NCBI GenBank assembly: GCA_964569815.1
Contig: CAZMUN010000016.1
Span: 1 to 27,313 of the forward strand
Source: CAZMUN01 sp964569815
GTDB lineage: Archaea; Iainarchaeota; Iainarchaeia; Iainarchaeales; GCA-2688035
Direction of reading: 5' to 3'
Length of the DNA stretch: 27,313 nucleotides
Part shown: in pieces, positions 13,824 through 21,546 of the stretch
Position numbering within the stretch: the stretch's first letter is position 1
Layout of the letters: each line of letters begins with the position of its first letter
Made by a program: the position numbers and the translations under genes
Notes under the pieces: model-generated
Told to the model about the DNA's origin: nothing
Seen by the model: the letters and a program-made list of their open reading frames with translations, nothing else
The model's database searches: none

Positions 13824-14259
13824 CAGCCACGCCCGCCAGCCGAGCAGCCGGCTTGGCTGAGCAAGAATCCCATCTTCGCCTAAGGCTCAATAGGATGGCT
13901 TTGCCTTGTTGGTCTCAAAGCATCGTGCATAGCTGCAAACAGTGAATTTGCTTCACTCGCTGAAACCTTTTTTCCTTTCAGTGCCAGCATGCCTCGGCCT
14001 TCTCAGCCTCTTTAGGCCTGAATGCTTTGCCGTTTTCGCCATAAAATATCGCAGGGGACGAGATCGAAGCCCGACTACGTACGGGCGGTTGTCCACTTGC
14101 AAACCTCGTAACAGGGCTTCTTCCAAAGCCCTGACGCAGGGGACGAACCCCAAACACAAAAACCAGCGCACAGCCTTGTCTTCCGGCTGAAATTATTCTG
14201 CTAAAACTATATAGTGCAAGGATGTTAATTAATTTAACTCCCGTCCAACTAGCAAGCAT
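13824..14259. other. Hairpin-dense, gene-free stretch
   Basis: No convincing protein is encoded. Several strong inverted repeats are seen: AGTGAA/TTCACT near 13940; GCCCG/CGGGC at 14069-14073 and 14082-14086; a perfect 8-bp stem CAGGGCTT/AAGCCCTG at 14112-14119 and 14126-14133 with a 6-nt loop; GGGG/CCCC at 14139-14150; CAGCC/GGCTG near 14170-14190. The 12-bp direct repeat CGCAGGGGACGA occurs at 14050-14061 and 14135-14146, 85 nt apart. CTATATAG near 14204-14211 could be a promoter, best placed for a minus-strand RNA starting near 14180. This may be a structured RNA, or the edge of the accessory island. Confidence 0.4.
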
Positions 14260-14979
14260 TTAAGATTGTTTATTCCACAGTATTTCAAAGTATTGTTTGT
14301 ATGAATCAAAGATGTTTTTGGATTGAATGAGGATTGCTATTGGTTCTGTTGAGTTCCAGTTGATTATTAGGGTTTTGTTTTCAAATAGTGCTGTTGTTGA
14401 AGGGAAGGTTATTGGTGCTTTGATTGCAGTAAATTTTATCGGAAGGGGGCGATTTTCTTTCAGAAGGTTTTCATTAATTACGCCTTTTATTGTAATTTTG
14501 TTCTTTTTAATTTTGTTATACCATTGTTTGGAGTAGATAGGGTAGCGTTCTTCAAAGCCCCAACCAGATGCAAAAAGGAGAACCTCGGTTTTTGAAATAG
14601 CCACTAAATCGATAGCATTCTTTACTCCTGCTTTTCCAATAAACAGCTCCGCTGATAATTCGTCCTTTCTCGTTTTTTGCAGTTTTTCTAAAGAGGGAAT
14701 GGCCTGTTCGAGGTTTTGGATACGTTGTTTCTCTATTTTCAGAAGCGTTTGTGGTGGCAGTGCCTTATAGGTTTTTGTCTTTCCTTTAATATAGTGTGTA
14801 ACTAGTCCTTTTTCAACAAGCTTTTTTAGCAAGTCATATAGGTTAATTCTATGGATTTTTGATTTTTCGCTTAGCTCAGAAGCTATTTGAGGGCCCGATT
14901 CGAGCAAAGCCAAGTAGACTGTGCTCTCGCCTTTTGTGAAGCCAAGTTCCTCAAGTAATTCCAAATATTCCTCGTACAT
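14260..14979 (-). CDS. TrmB-family transcriptional regulator
   Basis: 239 residues. The N-terminal wHTH (YLELLEELGFTKGESTVYLALLESGPQIASELSEKSKIHRINLYDLLKKLVEKGLV, about 5-60) is the TrmB DNA-binding domain, with the K-x-x-x-Y-x-L-L recognition helix. A coiled region (about 78-105) is followed by a phospholipase-D-like effector region, where VLLFASGWGFEERYP is the usual strand. Members of this family sense sugars or other small molecules and repress or activate nearby operons. It is divergent from the aminotransferase/radical SAM pair, which is its most likely target. It marks the left edge of the AT-rich section. Confidence 0.88.
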   Translation of the reverse strand: MYEEYLELLEELGFTKGESTVYLALLESGPQIASELSEKSKIHRINLYDLLKKLVEKGLVTHYIKGKTKTYKALPPQTLLKIEKQRIQNLEQAIPSLEKLQKTRKDELSAELFIGKAGVKNAIDLVAISKTEVLLFASGWGFEERYPIYSKQWYNKIKKNKITIKGVINENLLKENRPLPIKFTAIKAPITFPSTTALFENKTLIINWNSTEPIAILIQSKNIFDSYKQYFEILWNKQS

Positions 14980-15101
14980 ACAAATCAGTAGTAATGTCTA
15001 TTACAACAAATGCTTATGTATACTAGAGATTATAAATATATAGCATAGCTCAAAAAGTCGCGATTGCATCTCATCAATCGACCAACAATCTAAGATCTAC
15101 A
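14980..15101. promoter_or_regulatory. Divergent TrmB/aminotransferase promoter region
   Basis: ATTATAAATATATA (about 15029-15042) is a strong TATA box for the plus strand, about 60 nt before the ATG at 15102, leaving a leader of about 35 nt. That leader holds CGATTG (15061-15066) and CAATCG (15075-15080), an inverted repeat that may be an operator. On the minus strand TATACATAAG (about 15012-15021) can serve the TrmB gene. Confidence 0.45.
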
Positions 15102-16184
15102 ATGAACGACATTCTAACGTACTACTGTGAGAAAGTTATCAGATTAGAGGAATCTGGCAAAAAGATTAGTAAACTACATACTGTAGACCCAGACATGGTA
15201 ACATATCCTGCGATAATTAATTCAGCTATTAGTTCACTTAAAATCGGCGAGGTACATTACTCTTCCTCAAAGGGACTAAAGGAGCTAAGACTAGTCCTAG
15301 CAGAGCGATATAAGACCTCTCCTGATTCTTTGATTATTGGGTCTGGCTCAAGAAGCTTAATGTATGGTTTGTTAGAAAATATTGTTCACAAAAAAGATGA
15401 AGTCATAATACCTGAACCGGAATGGGCTAATTTTTTTGTTCCATTAATCGAAAATAAAGGAGGCAAAGTTATTCGTGTACCTAGAAATAAAGACGATTGG
15501 AATATTGATTTAGAGTGTTTAAGAAAAAGCATGGGGCCTAAAACAAAGTTACTTGTTTTGAGCAATCCAAATAACCCGACAGGCGCCATTCTAAGTGAAA
15601 GCATTTTAGACGAAATTCAAAAAATGTGTTTTGCAAACAGAACCTATTTTGTCTATGACGCAGCATACGAGCCATTGAGTTATCACAAAAGAAACCTTCC
15701 ATTGGATCTCAGCAACCCTTACTTTATTTATGTTGGGAGTTTTTCAAAAGGGTTTTCAATGCCTGGATTCAGGGTTGGCTTTCTTCATTGCCAGAATGAA
15801 GAAATTGTAAACAAGCTGGTGGAGTTTAACTATAACACCGTTCAATGTTTGCCAACATTTACTCAAAAAGCAGCAATAACTGCTTTGAAGAACGAGGAAA
15901 AAATTTTAATGGCTGCAACAAAGGAATATTTGAATAGGCTAAGTAGTGCGATAAAGATTCTTGATAAAAATCATGTAATGTATTCTTTGCCCTCAGCAGC
16001 TCCTTTCCTATATTTACAGGTTGGCAAAAATCAGGCCGAAAAAATAGCCTCACGACTGCTTAAAGAGCACATTGCTGTTTGCCCAAGCACCGCCTTTGGA
16101 AAGCATAATGATTACATCAGGATAACTCTCGTTTCCAAAAGCGAGTTATTGCCTAGCTTGGAAAAAATCAGCAAACAAATATGA
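15102..16184 (+). CDS. PLP-dependent class I/II aminotransferase
   Basis: 360 residues, the length of HisC-like fold-type I aminotransferases. SNPNNPTGAIL (about 153-163) is the Asn-Pro motif that contacts PLP. VYDAAYEPL (about 181-189) has the Asp that pairs with the pyridine nitrogen, and GSFSKGFSMPGFRVGF (about 207-222) holds the Schiff-base Lys and the phosphate-binding Arg. It moves an amino group between an amino acid or amino-aldehyde and a keto acid. The substrate is unknown: histidinol-phosphate and aspartate aminotransferases are relatives. It is followed after 10 nt by a B12-binding radical SAM gene, so it probably supplies or finishes a modified amine. Confidence 0.88.
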   Translation: MNDILTYYCEKVIRLEESGKKISKLHTVDPDMVTYPAIINSAISSLKIGEVHYSSSKGLKELRLVLAERYKTSPDSLIIGSGSRSLMYGLLENIVHKKDEVIIPEPEWANFFVPLIENKGGKVIRVPRNKDDWNIDLECLRKSMGPKTKLLVLSNPNNPTGAILSESILDEIQKMCFANRTYFVYDAAYEPLSYHKRNLPLDLSNPYFIYVGSFSKGFSMPGFRVGFLHCQNEEIVNKLVEFNYNTVQCLPTFTQKAAITALKNEEKILMAATKEYLNRLSSAIKILDKNHVMYSLPSAAPFLYLQVGKNQAEKIASRLLKEHIAVCPSTAFGKHNDYIRITLVSKSELLPSLEKISKQI

Positions 16185-16194
16185 GTGACTTCAA

Positions 16195-17640
16195 ATGTTT
16201 AAAGTCTTGTTTATTTCACCGGCAAAATTATTCTTAAGAGACAGGCGAATAGAATTAGGTTTGACTGGCAAAGCGGCTAGGGCATCTGTTTCTTTACAAG
16301 CAATGACTGTTTTGGGAGCTTTAAAGAAGGACTATGAAACCTACTTTATTGATGTTGCGGCTGACGGTTTTGATAATGAAGAACCTGTAAACAGGTACTT
16401 ATGCAAATTTGGGTTGCAAGATGTGGAGATTGCAAAGCAAGTTAGAGAGATTAACCCAGATGTGATACTCGTACCATCTATGTTTGCTGTTGAACAAGTT
16501 ACTGTTGATGAATTATGTACTCTGCTTAAAAAAACTGTTTCAAAAACTCCAATAATTGTAGGTGGCCTTCATGCTTCAATGAAACCTGAATGGCATCTTG
16601 AGAACAACTGCATTGACTATATAGTATTGGGTGAAGGAGAAGCAACAATAAAAGAACTGTTGACATTTGCCCCAGAAAGAAAAGGTCGCATTGAGGAAAT
16701 AGACGGAATTGCCTACAAAGATTTAGATGATAAGATTATAGTGCAGTATCCAAAGTGTAAGCTTGAAAATCTTGATGCACCTTGGGAGTTTGAAAAGATA
16801 CTGTTTAACTCCAAAGGTGATTACCGATATACCCAAAACAAAGTCAACAGAAGCAAGCTGTATGAAGTTGGGCTGCCAAATCAACGAGTTGCAGCACTAT
16901 ACACATCCCGAGGCTGTCCTTTTGCATGCAGTTATTGTTGTAATTCACGAAGAGACGGTTTGAAAATCAGGCATATGGGTGCAGAAAGATTGCTCAAAGA
17001 CCTAAAATTTCTACATGAGAAATATCGGGTTAACATTTTTCAAAACGAAACAGACGCACTTGGGTTACATAAAGAGGATTTGCTCTTTCTAGAGAAAGTT
17101 GCAGCCTATAGGAAAAAACATCCAGAGATAGTTCTTGTAAACACAAACTCTTTTTTCCTAAGGATATTCTTTGATGAGAAAATAAACGTTAGAACGGAAT
17201 TCATTAACTTGCTTTCAGAAGCCGGCTTTAGAGTGCTGACTATTTCTATTGAAACTTTCTGTCAAAGATTTAACAAAAAAATAGACTTCTCAGAAATAAC
17301 TCTCAAAAAAATAAAAGAGCTATTTGCAACGTTTAAAGAAAAGGGCTTGAAAAGTGAAATTTACATGATGTACTGTTTTCCCAGCCAAACAAAGCAAGAA
17401 CTTGTTAAAGACAAGGAATCCATTAATGAATTATTGGAATTTGCAGACTCTGTAATATGGAGAAACCTAAACTATTTTCCAGGCAGCCAATACTATAAAG
17501 AGTATTTTGAAGGAAAAAAAATCGAAAAAATCTACCGAGAAAAAATCAAGGAAGGCATAAGCTTCTACAATCTGACCGATTTCTTTAATCTCAGCAATAT
17601 TGAGACTGCCGACATAAGGAAAATTATTGGCTGTTACTAA
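16195..17640 (+). CDS. B12-binding-domain radical SAM enzyme
   Basis: 481 residues. The N-terminal about 150 residues form a cobalamin-binding Rossmann domain (VREINPDVILVPSMFAVEQV and IIVGGLHASMKPEW, then IDYIVLGEGEATIKEL); the DxHxxG cobalamin-His motif is not seen. The radical SAM core starts with RGCPFACSYC, whose Cys at about 241, 245 and 248 bind the 4Fe-4S cluster. YTSRGCPFACSYC is typical of this class, which includes methyltransferases, cyclases and lipid-modifying enzymes. The substrate is unknown. It is co-transcribed with the aminotransferase and probably controlled by the divergent TrmB protein. Confidence 0.87.
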   Translation: MFKVLFISPAKLFLRDRRIELGLTGKAARASVSLQAMTVLGALKKDYETYFIDVAADGFDNEEPVNRYLCKFGLQDVEIAKQVREINPDVILVPSMFAVEQVTVDELCTLLKKTVSKTPIIVGGLHASMKPEWHLENNCIDYIVLGEGEATIKELLTFAPERKGRIEEIDGIAYKDLDDKIIVQYPKCKLENLDAPWEFEKILFNSKGDYRYTQNKVNRSKLYEVGLPNQRVAALYTSRGCPFACSYCCNSRRDGLKIRHMGAERLLKDLKFLHEKYRVNIFQNETDALGLHKEDLLFLEKVAAYRKKHPEIVLVNTNSFFLRIFFDEKINVRTEFINLLSEAGFRVLTISIETFCQRFNKKIDFSEITLKKIKELFATFKEKGLKSEIYMMYCFPSQTKQELVKDKESINELLEFADSVIWRNLNYFPGSQYYKEYFEGKKIEKIYREKIKEGISFYNLTDFFNLSNIETADIRKIIGCY

Positions 17641-17925
17641 GTTATCGCTCCTGTTTGCTCTTTATTCCTGTTCGGAATCCTAAATCGTATTGCCATTTTA
17701 AGTATTGACAAAATATTCGCCATGCTAGATGATTTGTCTAAGTCAATAGACTTGCAATAGTACTAACAGTCAAAAATTCAAAAAATAAAATTCATTATAT
17801 TTGTTCCTTCAACTAGCCCTCAACCCGGCCTTCTTTCCCCTAATCTAAGGCTATTCTGGCCTTTGCGGGCTAATTAAATAGGTCAGGCGGGCTTGTTTTT
17901 GAGAATTAGGTTTTTGTTGAATCTA
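17641..17925. other. Intergenic stretch, no supported gene
   Basis: AT-rich. GTCTA/TAGAC (about 17737-17751) can form a short hairpin. The second half is GC-richer, with GCGGGCT twice about 23 nt apart (near 17868-17895). I see no coding signal or RNA gene. Confidence 0.4.
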
Positions 17926-18045
17926 CTAATGTCTAAGTAGTTTTATGGTTTCTTTGTTTGCATCCATTAGTCTTTTGACTATCTGCATGGTTTCTTTTTG
18001 GGATGCTTTTTCTATCCTTCTTATTTCTTTTCTCATTTCGTTCAT
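17926..18045 (-). CDS. 39-residue helical peptide
   Basis: The ATG at 18045 opens a frame to the TAG at 17926-17928. The product begins MNEMRKEIRRIEKASQKETM and is highly charged, Lys/Glu-rich, with the heptad-like spacing of one long helix. TATAAATA on the minus strand (18066-18073) is centred about 25 nt upstream, the correct distance for a leaderless mRNA. The gene is too short for standard callers. It resembles in style the 41-residue helical protein at 26659-26784, though not clearly in sequence. Function unknown. Confidence 0.45.
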   Translation of the reverse strand: MNEMRKEIRRIEKASQKETMQIVKRLMDANKETIKLLRH

Positions 18046-18138
18046 ATATAATCTACAGTTGGGGTTATTTATATTGTTTTATGCTTTCCATAGCTTAACT
18101 AATAAAAGTGCAAAAAAGACTTAAAAGCAATCTTAATC

Positions 18139-18528
18139 CTAATCGGCTTTAATTGCCTGTTTCCATTCTTTTTTTGCTTTCTTTTTTGCGTTTCTGGCTT
18201 CTTCAAGTGTGCTTGCTTTCTGGTTGCCAAAAACGTGTGGGTTTCTTTGCACAAGCTTGTGTTTCAGGAATTCCAACACGTCTTCCATAGTGAACAAGCC
18301 TTCTTTTTCGGCTTGCAGGCAAAAATCCATCCAAGACCAAAGAACATCCCCTAACTCTTCTTTGAGTTCCGGCCAGTCTTCTTTGTCTACAGCCATCCTG
18401 GCTTCAATGGCTTCGTCAACCAAGTCCTTTTTATAGAAATCAAAATCGTGTTCTTTGGTTTCGGGGCATTTTTGGGAGATTTCACGAATAAGGGCTATAA
18501 CTTTTTTGAATACTTTTTCGTTTTCCAT
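18139..18528 (-). CDS. MazG-like nucleotide pyrophosphohydrolase
   Basis: 129 residues of the all-alpha NTP pyrophosphatase type. KKDLVDEAIEARMAV (about 33-47) and ELKEELGDVLWSWMDFCLQAE (about 54-74) hold the ExxE and ExxD metal-binding pairs. KLVQRNPHVFG (about 91-101) is the characteristic C-terminal motif of MazG. The enzyme cleaves NTPs or dNTPs to NMP and pyrophosphate, and clears damaged or non-canonical nucleotides. The ATG is 15 nt after the cysS stop, so it is the last gene of the 85-aa / 13-aa / radical SAM / cysS operon. A role in clearing a modified nucleotide made in the same region is possible but unproven. Confidence 0.88.
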   Translation of the reverse strand: MENEKVFKKVIALIREISQKCPETKEHDFDFYKKDLVDEAIEARMAVDKEDWPELKEELGDVLWSWMDFCLQAEKEGLFTMEDVLEFLKHKLVQRNPHVFGNQKASTLEEARNAKKKAKKEWKQAIKAD

Positions 18529-18543
18529 TTTTTCTCAGGGCAT

Positions 18544-19920
18544 TCAGGTTTTTTTTATTATTGGGCCGTTTTCTGTGTCATGTACGGTGTATCCGGTTTG
18601 TGTTATTTTTATTCTTATTTTGTCTGCTTCGTTCCAGTTTTTGTTGGTTCTACAATCTTCTCTTGCTTTGACAAGTTTGGCTACCTTTTTTGGGATTTTC
18701 TCAGTTTTTTGTTTTGTGAGATTTAGCCCCAGAATTGGTTCAACGGCTTTTATTATTGATAGTTTCTCAGTGTCGTCTATTTCTGAATCGTTTAGTAGTT
18801 GCCAGGTAATTGTTAGTGCCATTGGAACGTTTAGGTCTTGGTTGAATGCGTTGATAATTTTTTTGTAGTATTTTTTTGTGTTTTTTATTTCTTCTTTATC
18901 GGCTGAAAGGCATTGAATTTTTTCTTTTAATTTCTTAAAGCTGATCTTGGTTTCTTCAAGCTTTTTTAAACTGAACACTAACGGCTTTCGATAGTGTGTT
19001 TTTAGGCAGAAGTACCGGTATAGCATTGGGTCAAATCCTTTTTCGATTAAATTTTCTAGGGTGTAGAATTTTCCGGTAGATTTGCTCATTTTTTCTTTTT
19101 CAATGTTTAAGAATTCACAGTGCATCCAGTAGTTTACAAATTTTTTCCCGGTTGCGGCTTCGGATTGGGCTATTTCGTTTGTGTGATGTATTGGTATGTG
19201 GTCTATTCCCCCACAGTGGATGTCAAAGGTTTCTCCGAGATATTTCATTGACATTGCTGAGCATTCTATGTGCCATCCCGGAAAACCTGTTCCCCATGGG
19301 CTGTTCCATTCTTGTTGCCTGTTTTCTTTTGAAAATTTCCAGAGGGCGAAATCTGTTTTTTGTTTCTTTTCCCCTTTTGATATTCTTTTTCCTTCTTCAA
19401 GGCCTTCTAAGTCAAGTTTTGCAAAGTCTGCATAAGTTTTGAATTTTGAGGTGTCAAAGTATATTCCGTCAGAGGTCTTGTAAGTGTAACCGTTTTTCTC
19501 TAATCGTTCTATTAATGCGATTTGGTCGTCTATGTGTTCTGTTGCCTTGCAAAGAATGTTTGGAGTAATGATATTGAGTAGTTTGGTGTCTTTTAGGAAC
19601 ATTTTTGTGTATTTTTCTGCGATTTTTTTTGCTGTTAGGCCTTCTTTTTTTGCACTGTCTTCAATTTTGTCTTCTCCTGTATCTGAATCGGATATAAGGT
19701 GCCCTACATCTGTTATGTTCATTACGTGTTTTACGTTATAGCCGTTGAAAACAAGTACTCTTTTTAACAAATCTTCAAATAAGTAGGCTCTTAGGTTGCC
19801 TATGTGTGCATGGCTGTATACGGTTGGGCCGCAGGCGTACAATCCAACGATATCTTCACTAATTGGGGTAAATTCTTGAATTGCCCTGTCGCGGGTATTG
19901 TAAAGAAAAACTTTCCCCAT
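18544..19920 (-). CDS. cysS: Cysteinyl-tRNA synthetase
   Basis: 458 residues, normal length. YACGPTVYSHAHIGNLRAYL (about 28-47) holds the first zinc Cys and the HIGH-type motif. HIECSAM and HCGGIDHIPIHHTNEIAQSEA (about 216-250) supply the other zinc ligands, and KMSKS is near residue 279. All catalytic parts are present, so it should be active in charging tRNA-Cys. It starts 4 nt after the stop of the SPASM radical SAM gene, whose 3' end provides its ribosome site (GAGGAAGCG). A housekeeping synthetase in this operon is unusual; it may be a captured gene or part of the function. Confidence 0.95.
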   Translation of the reverse strand: MGKVFLYNTRDRAIQEFTPISEDIVGLYACGPTVYSHAHIGNLRAYLFEDLLKRVLVFNGYNVKHVMNITDVGHLISDSDTGEDKIEDSAKKEGLTAKKIAEKYTKMFLKDTKLLNIITPNILCKATEHIDDQIALIERLEKNGYTYKTSDGIYFDTSKFKTYADFAKLDLEGLEEGKRISKGEKKQKTDFALWKFSKENRQQEWNSPWGTGFPGWHIECSAMSMKYLGETFDIHCGGIDHIPIHHTNEIAQSEAATGKKFVNYWMHCEFLNIEKEKMSKSTGKFYTLENLIEKGFDPMLYRYFCLKTHYRKPLVFSLKKLEETKISFKKLKEKIQCLSADKEEIKNTKKYYKKIINAFNQDLNVPMALTITWQLLNDSEIDDTEKLSIIKAVEPILGLNLTKQKTEKIPKKVAKLVKAREDCRTNKNWNEADKIRIKITQTGYTVHDTENGPIIKKT

Positions 19921-19924
19921 TTTG

Positions 19925-21064
19925 TTACGCTTCCTCTATTATTTTGCTTTTTGGGATAAAACCCTCTTTGTTCATTTCGTTTCTGAAAAACTTTTGGTGG
20001 CTTTTTGGTAGTACTGGGAGAATATTTTTTTCCCAGTAAGGAAATGTTGCACAAGCCATAGAATCTCTTCCTCTTATGTCATTAAAATTATATATTGCGT
20101 TTGCCCTGCATCCACCCCCACAAATTCTTAAATATCGGCACCCAACACAGTCTTTCAAATCACTTATTTTCAAGTCATAAAAGCTATGGTTTTTTTCTTT
20201 CTCGAAACATTTTGAAAGGCTGCCTTCTTTTCGATAGTTTGATAGTGCAAATGTGAGGCTTGGGCAGAAAATAATGTCGCCGTTTGGTTTCATTGCAAGA
20301 AGTTCTCTTTTATATTCACAGGGGTGTGTCTTGTCATCAAAGCTTATAGTGTTCGTTGGTTTAAACTCGGATTTGTACAGATTAAATACTTCGAGAATTA
20401 TTTTGTTCTTGTTTTTTTCGTGCTCTTTGATAATTTTTCCGAATATTTTTGTGAACTCATCTGGTTCTAACGGAACATACTTTTTGTGGCATTTTACATA
20501 TCTACCAAGGTTGAAAGGGATATCTACTCGCCACCTGTAAACACCTAACTTAACTAGCCAGTGATAAAGCTTGTGAATATCCCGTTGGTTCCTTTTTAGT
20601 ACAAGGGTGTTTATTACAACTCTAATTTTTTTCTTGTTTAGATATTTTATTGTTCTTACAAGGTCTTTCCAATTGCTTCCGATTCGCATTTCATCGTGTG
20701 CTGAAAATCCATCCCAGCTAAGTTTTATTTCTTCAACTTGGGGGTATTTGCTGAGTTTGTCGATAAATTCTTTTGTCAACAGTTTTCCGTTTGAGAGAAA
20801 AGCTATTTTGTTGCCCTTCAAATAGTCAATTATTTCAAATATGTCTGGCCTGGTAAATGGCTCTCCACCGGTAATAGTGTACTGTTTTGTCCCATATTTT
20901 CTTGTTTCATCAATAATTTTCTTAATTTCTTCTAGAGAAAGCTCTTTTGTTACATTTTTACTTTCGCTGCAATCAGAGTTATAACAATACACACACTTCA
21001 GATTGCAATCCCCCGTTACTTCCCAATGAAATTCATATATTCCTCGTTCTATGTTCGATTCCAT
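19925..21064 (-). CDS. Radical SAM/SPASM maturase-like enzyme
   Basis: 379 residues from the ATG at 21064, chosen because GGGGTGAT, complementary to the anti-SD, lies 4 nt upstream; the GTG at 21073 is within that site. CNLKCVYC (Cys 20, 24, 27) binds the SAM cluster and TITGGEPFTRPD is the GGEP motif. The C-terminal SPASM domain has CEYKRE, GDIIFCPS, DCVGCRYLRICGGGCRA and a last Cys in SMACATFPYW, enough for two auxiliary clusters. This class matures peptides (PqqE, mycofactocin and sactipeptide enzymes) or proteins. A 13-aa ORF with a strong SD and a terminator lies directly upstream. The substrate is unproven. Confidence 0.88.
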   Translation of the reverse strand: MESNIERGIYEFHWEVTGDCNLKCVYCYNSDCSESKNVTKELSLEEIKKIIDETRKYGTKQYTITGGEPFTRPDIFEIIDYLKGNKIAFLSNGKLLTKEFIDKLSKYPQVEEIKLSWDGFSAHDEMRIGSNWKDLVRTIKYLNKKKIRVVINTLVLKRNQRDIHKLYHWLVKLGVYRWRVDIPFNLGRYVKCHKKYVPLEPDEFTKIFGKIIKEHEKNKNKIILEVFNLYKSEFKPTNTISFDDKTHPCEYKRELLAMKPNGDIIFCPSLTFALSNYRKEGSLSKCFEKEKNHSFYDLKISDLKDCVGCRYLRICGGGCRANAIYNFNDIRGRDSMACATFPYWEKNILPVLPKSHQKFFRNEMNKEGFIPKSKIIEEA

Positions 21065-21078
21065 TTCTATCACCCCGT

Positions 21079-21110
21079 AAAAATAAAAAGGGGGACTCGA
21101 AAGTCACCCC
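21079..21110 (-). terminator. Hairpin plus T-tract between the 13-aa ORF and the radical SAM gene
   Basis: On the minus strand GGGGTGACT pairs with AGTCCCC around a TTCG loop (plus strand 21090-21097 and 21102-21110, one unpaired base), followed by TTTTTATTTTT (21089-21079). This has the form of an intrinsic terminator and lies after the 13-aa ORF and before the radical SAM start. It could lower expression of the downstream genes relative to the peptide. Confidence 0.6.
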
Positions 21111-21126
21111 ATTTGGTCCACGGTAA

Positions 21127-21168
21127 TTAATCAGAGCAGTGGCCCTTGAGAACAACTGGTGCACTCAT
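21127..21168 (-). CDS. 13-residue peptide ORF, candidate precursor or leader peptide
   Basis: The ATG at 21168 encodes MSAPVVLKGHCSD and a TAA. AGAGGAGG lies 8 nt upstream, one of the best Shine-Dalgarno sites in the window, which argues for real translation. It follows the stop of the 85-aa gene by about 24 nt and is followed by a hairpin/T-tract and then a SPASM radical SAM gene. The order of abundant short peptide, terminator and maturase is that of radical SAM RiPP clusters. It has one Cys and one Asp/Ser end that could be modified. Alternatives: a leader peptide sensing Cys supply for the cysS-containing operon, or a chance ORF. Confidence 0.5.
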   Translation of the reverse strand: MSAPVVLKGHCSD

Positions 21169-21192
21169 GTTGTTTGCCTCCTCTTAAAACCA

Positions 21193-21450
21193 TTAGGATT
21201 CTAAGCATAAAATTTCCCTCTTTATCCACCTTTGTTTGCAATAACAACTGTAAGCATGCTTACGTTCCCTTTCAGGCGCTTGCTTTAAAAGCAGGTCAAG
21301 CGAAGCTCTTGCTTGAAACAATTCTTCCCTGTGCTTCAACTCCTTTTTGATTAGAACCTTTAGTAATTTTGTCTGTTGCCTCTTGCCAATCTTAATCAAG
21401 TAGATTAAATCCTTGAATATTTTTTTGAGTTCTAAAGAGTGATGCTGCAA
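21193..21450 (-). CDS. 85-residue basic helical protein with Cys-containing tail
   Basis: Starts at TTG 21450, supported by TAGGAGG about 9 nt upstream; there is no ATG in this frame. Residues about 5-58 are Leu/Lys-rich and should form one or two helices (FKDLIYLIKIGKRQQTKLLK, then EELFQARASLDLLLKQ). The tail SCYCKQRWIKREILCLES has three Cys. No known family is recognised. It is first in the operon, 24 nt before the 13-aa ORF. It could be a small binding partner for the radical SAM enzyme, or itself the substrate, its helical part being a leader and the Cys tail the core. Both are guesses from layout. Confidence 0.5.
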   Translation of the reverse strand: MQHHSLELKKIFKDLIYLIKIGKRQQTKLLKVLIKKELKHREELFQARASLDLLLKQAPERERKHAYSCYCKQRWIKREILCLES

Positions 21451-21516
21451 AGAACGGCCTCCTACTCTTTAGATAAATTTGCTTTCCGAGGCCTAATCTA
21501 GGTTCGGTTCAATTAG

Positions 21517-21539
21517 TTAAACAAAATGGTTTAACTTTT
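21517..21539 (-). promoter_or_regulatory. Shared palindromic element, copy 1
   Basis: On the minus strand AAAAGTTAAACC, 5 nt, then GTTTAA. It contains an 8-bp perfect inverted repeat, AGTTAAAC (21515-21522) and GTTTAACT (21529-21536), with a 6-nt spacer. A copy with 20 of 23 positions identical lies before the NACHT gene at 25753-25775. Here it is about 67 nt before the TTG at 21450. It is probably an operator overlapping the TATA region of the 85-aa gene operon. Confidence 0.65.
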
Positions 21540-21546
21540 TGGAGAC

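Noticed and set aside
13478..13945. 155-codon open frame on the plus strand
   Set aside because: Composition is not protein-like, and it overlaps the better supported small membrane protein at 13572 in another frame.
14046..14156. A tRNA gene in the hairpin-rich stretch
   Set aside because: T-loop-like strings exist, but no acceptor stem and cloverleaf with proper lengths could be made on either strand.
21090..21110. Second short ORF ATGGGGTGA between the 13-aa ORF and the radical SAM gene
   Set aside because: Only two codons and part of the terminator stem.
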